A DNA stretch of 53,376 nt from Bacilli bacterium (GTDB taxonomy: Bacteria; Bacillota_I; Bacilli_A; RFN20; CAG-826), in assembly GCA_023268805.1 (NCBI GenBank), contig JALRKT010000005.1, positions 2,413-55,788 on the forward strand, given 5' to 3'. The notes under the pieces are model-generated. The model was not told the origin of the DNA. It did not search any database and saw nothing but the letters and a program-made list of their open reading frames with translations. Each line of letters starts with the position of its first letter. The stretch's first letter is position 1. Shown one piece after another: positions 51,878 to 53,376 of the stretch. The position numbers and the translations under genes were made by a program.

Positions 51878-53376
51878 TTAGAGATCGTAAATCTCGGAAA
51901 ACTTCGTCTCAAGATAATCACAGTAATACGTAGGGTTTAAGTCTTCTTTCGTCACTTTCTTTAAGAGCACAAACGGGGGATAAAGTTTGCCAAAACGATA
52001 AATTTTTTCAGCGAACCATTCTCGAATGGGGATGAGATTTTTACTCTTAATTGTTTCCTCAAGCGACACATCTTTTTCCATCGTTTTAAGCAATTGAATT
52101 GATATCGCATTGCCCAATGCATATGAGGGGAAGTAACCAAAAGCACCTCCAGACCAATGGACGTCTTGTAAACATCCTTCTGCGTTAGTCGTTGGCGTAA
52201 TTCCTAAATACTCGGTGTAAAGTCGGTTCCATGCTTGGGGAAGATCGTTTACTTTTAAAGTTCCTGCGATCAGTTGTTTTTCAAGTTCATAACGGACCAT
52301 AATATGAAGACTGTACGTTAATTCATCGGCCTCTACGCGAATAAACGATGTTTGTACTTCATTGATAGCCTGATAAAATTCCCTTTCGGTGACATCGTGG
52401 AATTGATTTGGGAATTTCTTTTTTAAATCAGGAAACACAACATGTGTGAATGTTTTTGACCGACTAATGACGTTTTCATAAAAACGGGATTGTGATTCAT
52501 GGATTGACATCGCTGCACCATGACCAAGTAATGTGCCCTTTACTTTTTTTCCTAAATTTTGTTCGTAAATGCCGTGACCGCCTTCGTGAGCGGTGGAATA
52601 AATATTGGAAACAAAGTTATTTTCATAGATGCGCGTGGTAACCCGAACATCATTGGGAGAGATCTCGCTGGTGAAAGGGTGAACCGATTCTGATAAAGCG
52701 CCACGATCCAAGTCATACCCTAAGAAAGTAAGTAAGTCTTTGGCATACGCTAATTGTTCATGTTTGGGGAAGGAGCGGGACATAAAATCATTGCGAATGT
52801 TGATGTTGGATTGTTGAATCTTTTTAAGCAATGGAACAATCCGAGCTTTTAAGGTGGCAAAAAAATGATCTAGCTTTTCAATGGTATTTCCTTCTTCATA
52901 ATCATCAAGAAGTTGATTATAAAGAGGACCATCAACCGTTTTTGTGAGTTGAGTAAATTTGCGCGTATAGGTTAAGATTCGTTCTAAAAAGGGTGCATAG
53001 GCTGCAAAATCATTGGCAGCTTTAGCGTTTTCCCACGCGACTTGGGCTTGTGACAGTAAAATGGCGTAATCTTGGTAGTCTTTAGCGTCAATTTTCTTTA
53101 ATTTTTCAATATTTTTACGTTCAAGGTAGACAATACGTTGCGTTTCCGGACTTAAATCGTCATACACCGCTTCTAAATCCGTTAAGAGTTTGTCGTAGTG
53201 TTCTGAATTGTTATGTTTGAAGTCCTCTAAAGCAAAATAACCCATAGCTTCCGAACGCTCATTGACGGCATCTTTGTTTTTGGGGGCGACAGTTTGAGCA
53301 TCAAAACTTGCTACATTCGTCACGTAACTCATCGCTCGATTTTTTTGCTGATGAATTTCAAACGCCTTTAATAAAC
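51878..53376 (-). CDS. M32 carboxypeptidase (Taq type), 5' end outside the window
   Basis: Zinc carboxypeptidase of family M32, with HEXXH in STAHEGGHGIYEQN and the downstream Glu in SIHESQSRFYENV. It removes C-terminal residues from peptides in the cytoplasm. The reading frame continues without a stop to the window edge (…LLKAFEIHQQKNRAMSY…), so the ATG at 53332 is internal and the true start lies beyond 53376. At least 499 residues are visible, close to the family's usual length of about 500. Confidence 0.93.
   Translation of the reverse strand, partial: LLKAFEIHQQKNRAMSYVTNVASFDAQTVAPKNKDAVNERSEAMGYFALEDFKHNNSEHYDKLLTDLEAVYDDLSPETQRIVYLERKNIEKLKKIDAKDYQDYAILLSQAQVAWENAKAANDFAAYAPFLERILTYTRKFTQLTKTVDGPLYNQLLDDYEEGNTIEKLDHFFATLKARIVPLLKKIQQSNINIRNDFMSRSFPKHEQLAYAKDLLTFLGYDLDRGALSESVHPFTSEISPNDVRVTTRIYENNFVSNIYSTAHEGGHGIYEQNLGKKVKGTLLGHGAAMSIHESQSRFYENVISRSKTFTHVVFPDLKKKFPNQFHDVTEREFYQAINEVQTSFIRVEADELTYSLHIMVRYELEKQLIAGTLKVNDLPQAWNRLYTEYLGITPTTNAEGCLQDVHWSGGAFGYFPSYALGNAISIQLLKTMEKDVSLEETIKSKNLIPIREWFAEKIYRFGKLYPPFVLLKKVTKEDLNPTYYCDYLETKFSEIYDL

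Overview
The window is the replication-origin region of a low-to-mid GC Gram-positive-type bacterium, most likely a Mollicutes-related Bacillota lineage (Acholeplasma/Izemoplasma-like). The reasons are the classic order rpmH-rnpA-yidC-khpB facing away from dnaA-dnaN-S4 protein-recF-gyrB-gyrA, a YidC that is a lipoprotein with a large extra extracytoplasmic segment, a mevalonate pathway, and no peptidoglycan genes in view. TGA is a stop (yidC, rnpA, recF and others end in it) and Trp is TGG, so this is not a UGA-Trp mycoplasma. The taxonomic placement is an inference.

Layout. 1-2462: minus-strand khpB, yidC, rnpA, rpmH. 2463-2792: oriC with a cluster of DnaA boxes and the dnaA promoter. 2793-14036: dnaA, dnaN, S4 protein, recF, gyrB, gyrA, serS, tadA and a lipoprotein, tightly packed. 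14061-18681: a membrane protein resembling a disabled site-2 protease, mscL, a small membrane protein and the TldE/TldD protease pair. 18682-19008: a probable small RNA with its own terminator. 19009-22526: lipoprotein, Pr6Pr-like membrane protein, rpmE, metG. 22527-27605: an operon for a sugar ABC importer plus amylosucrase, with two LacI/CcpA-type operators at its promoter. 27595-31852: an unrecognised pair of membrane proteins (a TrkA-N/RCK-like Rossmann protein and a tail-anchored partner) and two small membrane proteins. 31888-33985: an EEP-family hydrolase and RlmCD. 33986-36732: an AT-rich island carrying two exported proteins of unknown function, bracketed by a near-perfect 17-bp direct repeat. 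36733-45996: mostly single-gene units (AAA ATPase, DUF4287, YCII, pyroglutamyl peptidase, HAD, MORN-like, DUF4256, membrane-anchored XRE regulator, DUF975, thioesterase, OsmC, RsmF, amidase). 46030-49629: HMG-CoA reductase (class I-like), HMG-CoA synthase, a HAD phosphatase and a nucleotidyltransferase. 49670-53376: Nudix, MFS, DUF1801 and the 5'-truncated M32 carboxypeptidase.

The most striking pattern is not one gene. About a dozen transcription units have a near-consensus -10 box only 6 to 9 nt before the start codon and no Shine-Dalgarno sequence, so their mRNAs should be leaderless. At three divergent gene pairs one 8-mer, AGTATAAT, can serve as the -10 box in both directions. Convergent genes, in turn, usually overlap at their 3' ends and lack terminators. 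The best candidates for undescribed biology are the leaderless/bidirectional promoter architecture, the two-protein membrane system at 27595-30977, the flanked AT-rich island at 34072-36579, the pseudo-protease at 14061, and the probable C-rich small RNA near 18828. No tRNA, rRNA, CRISPR array or transposase was seen.
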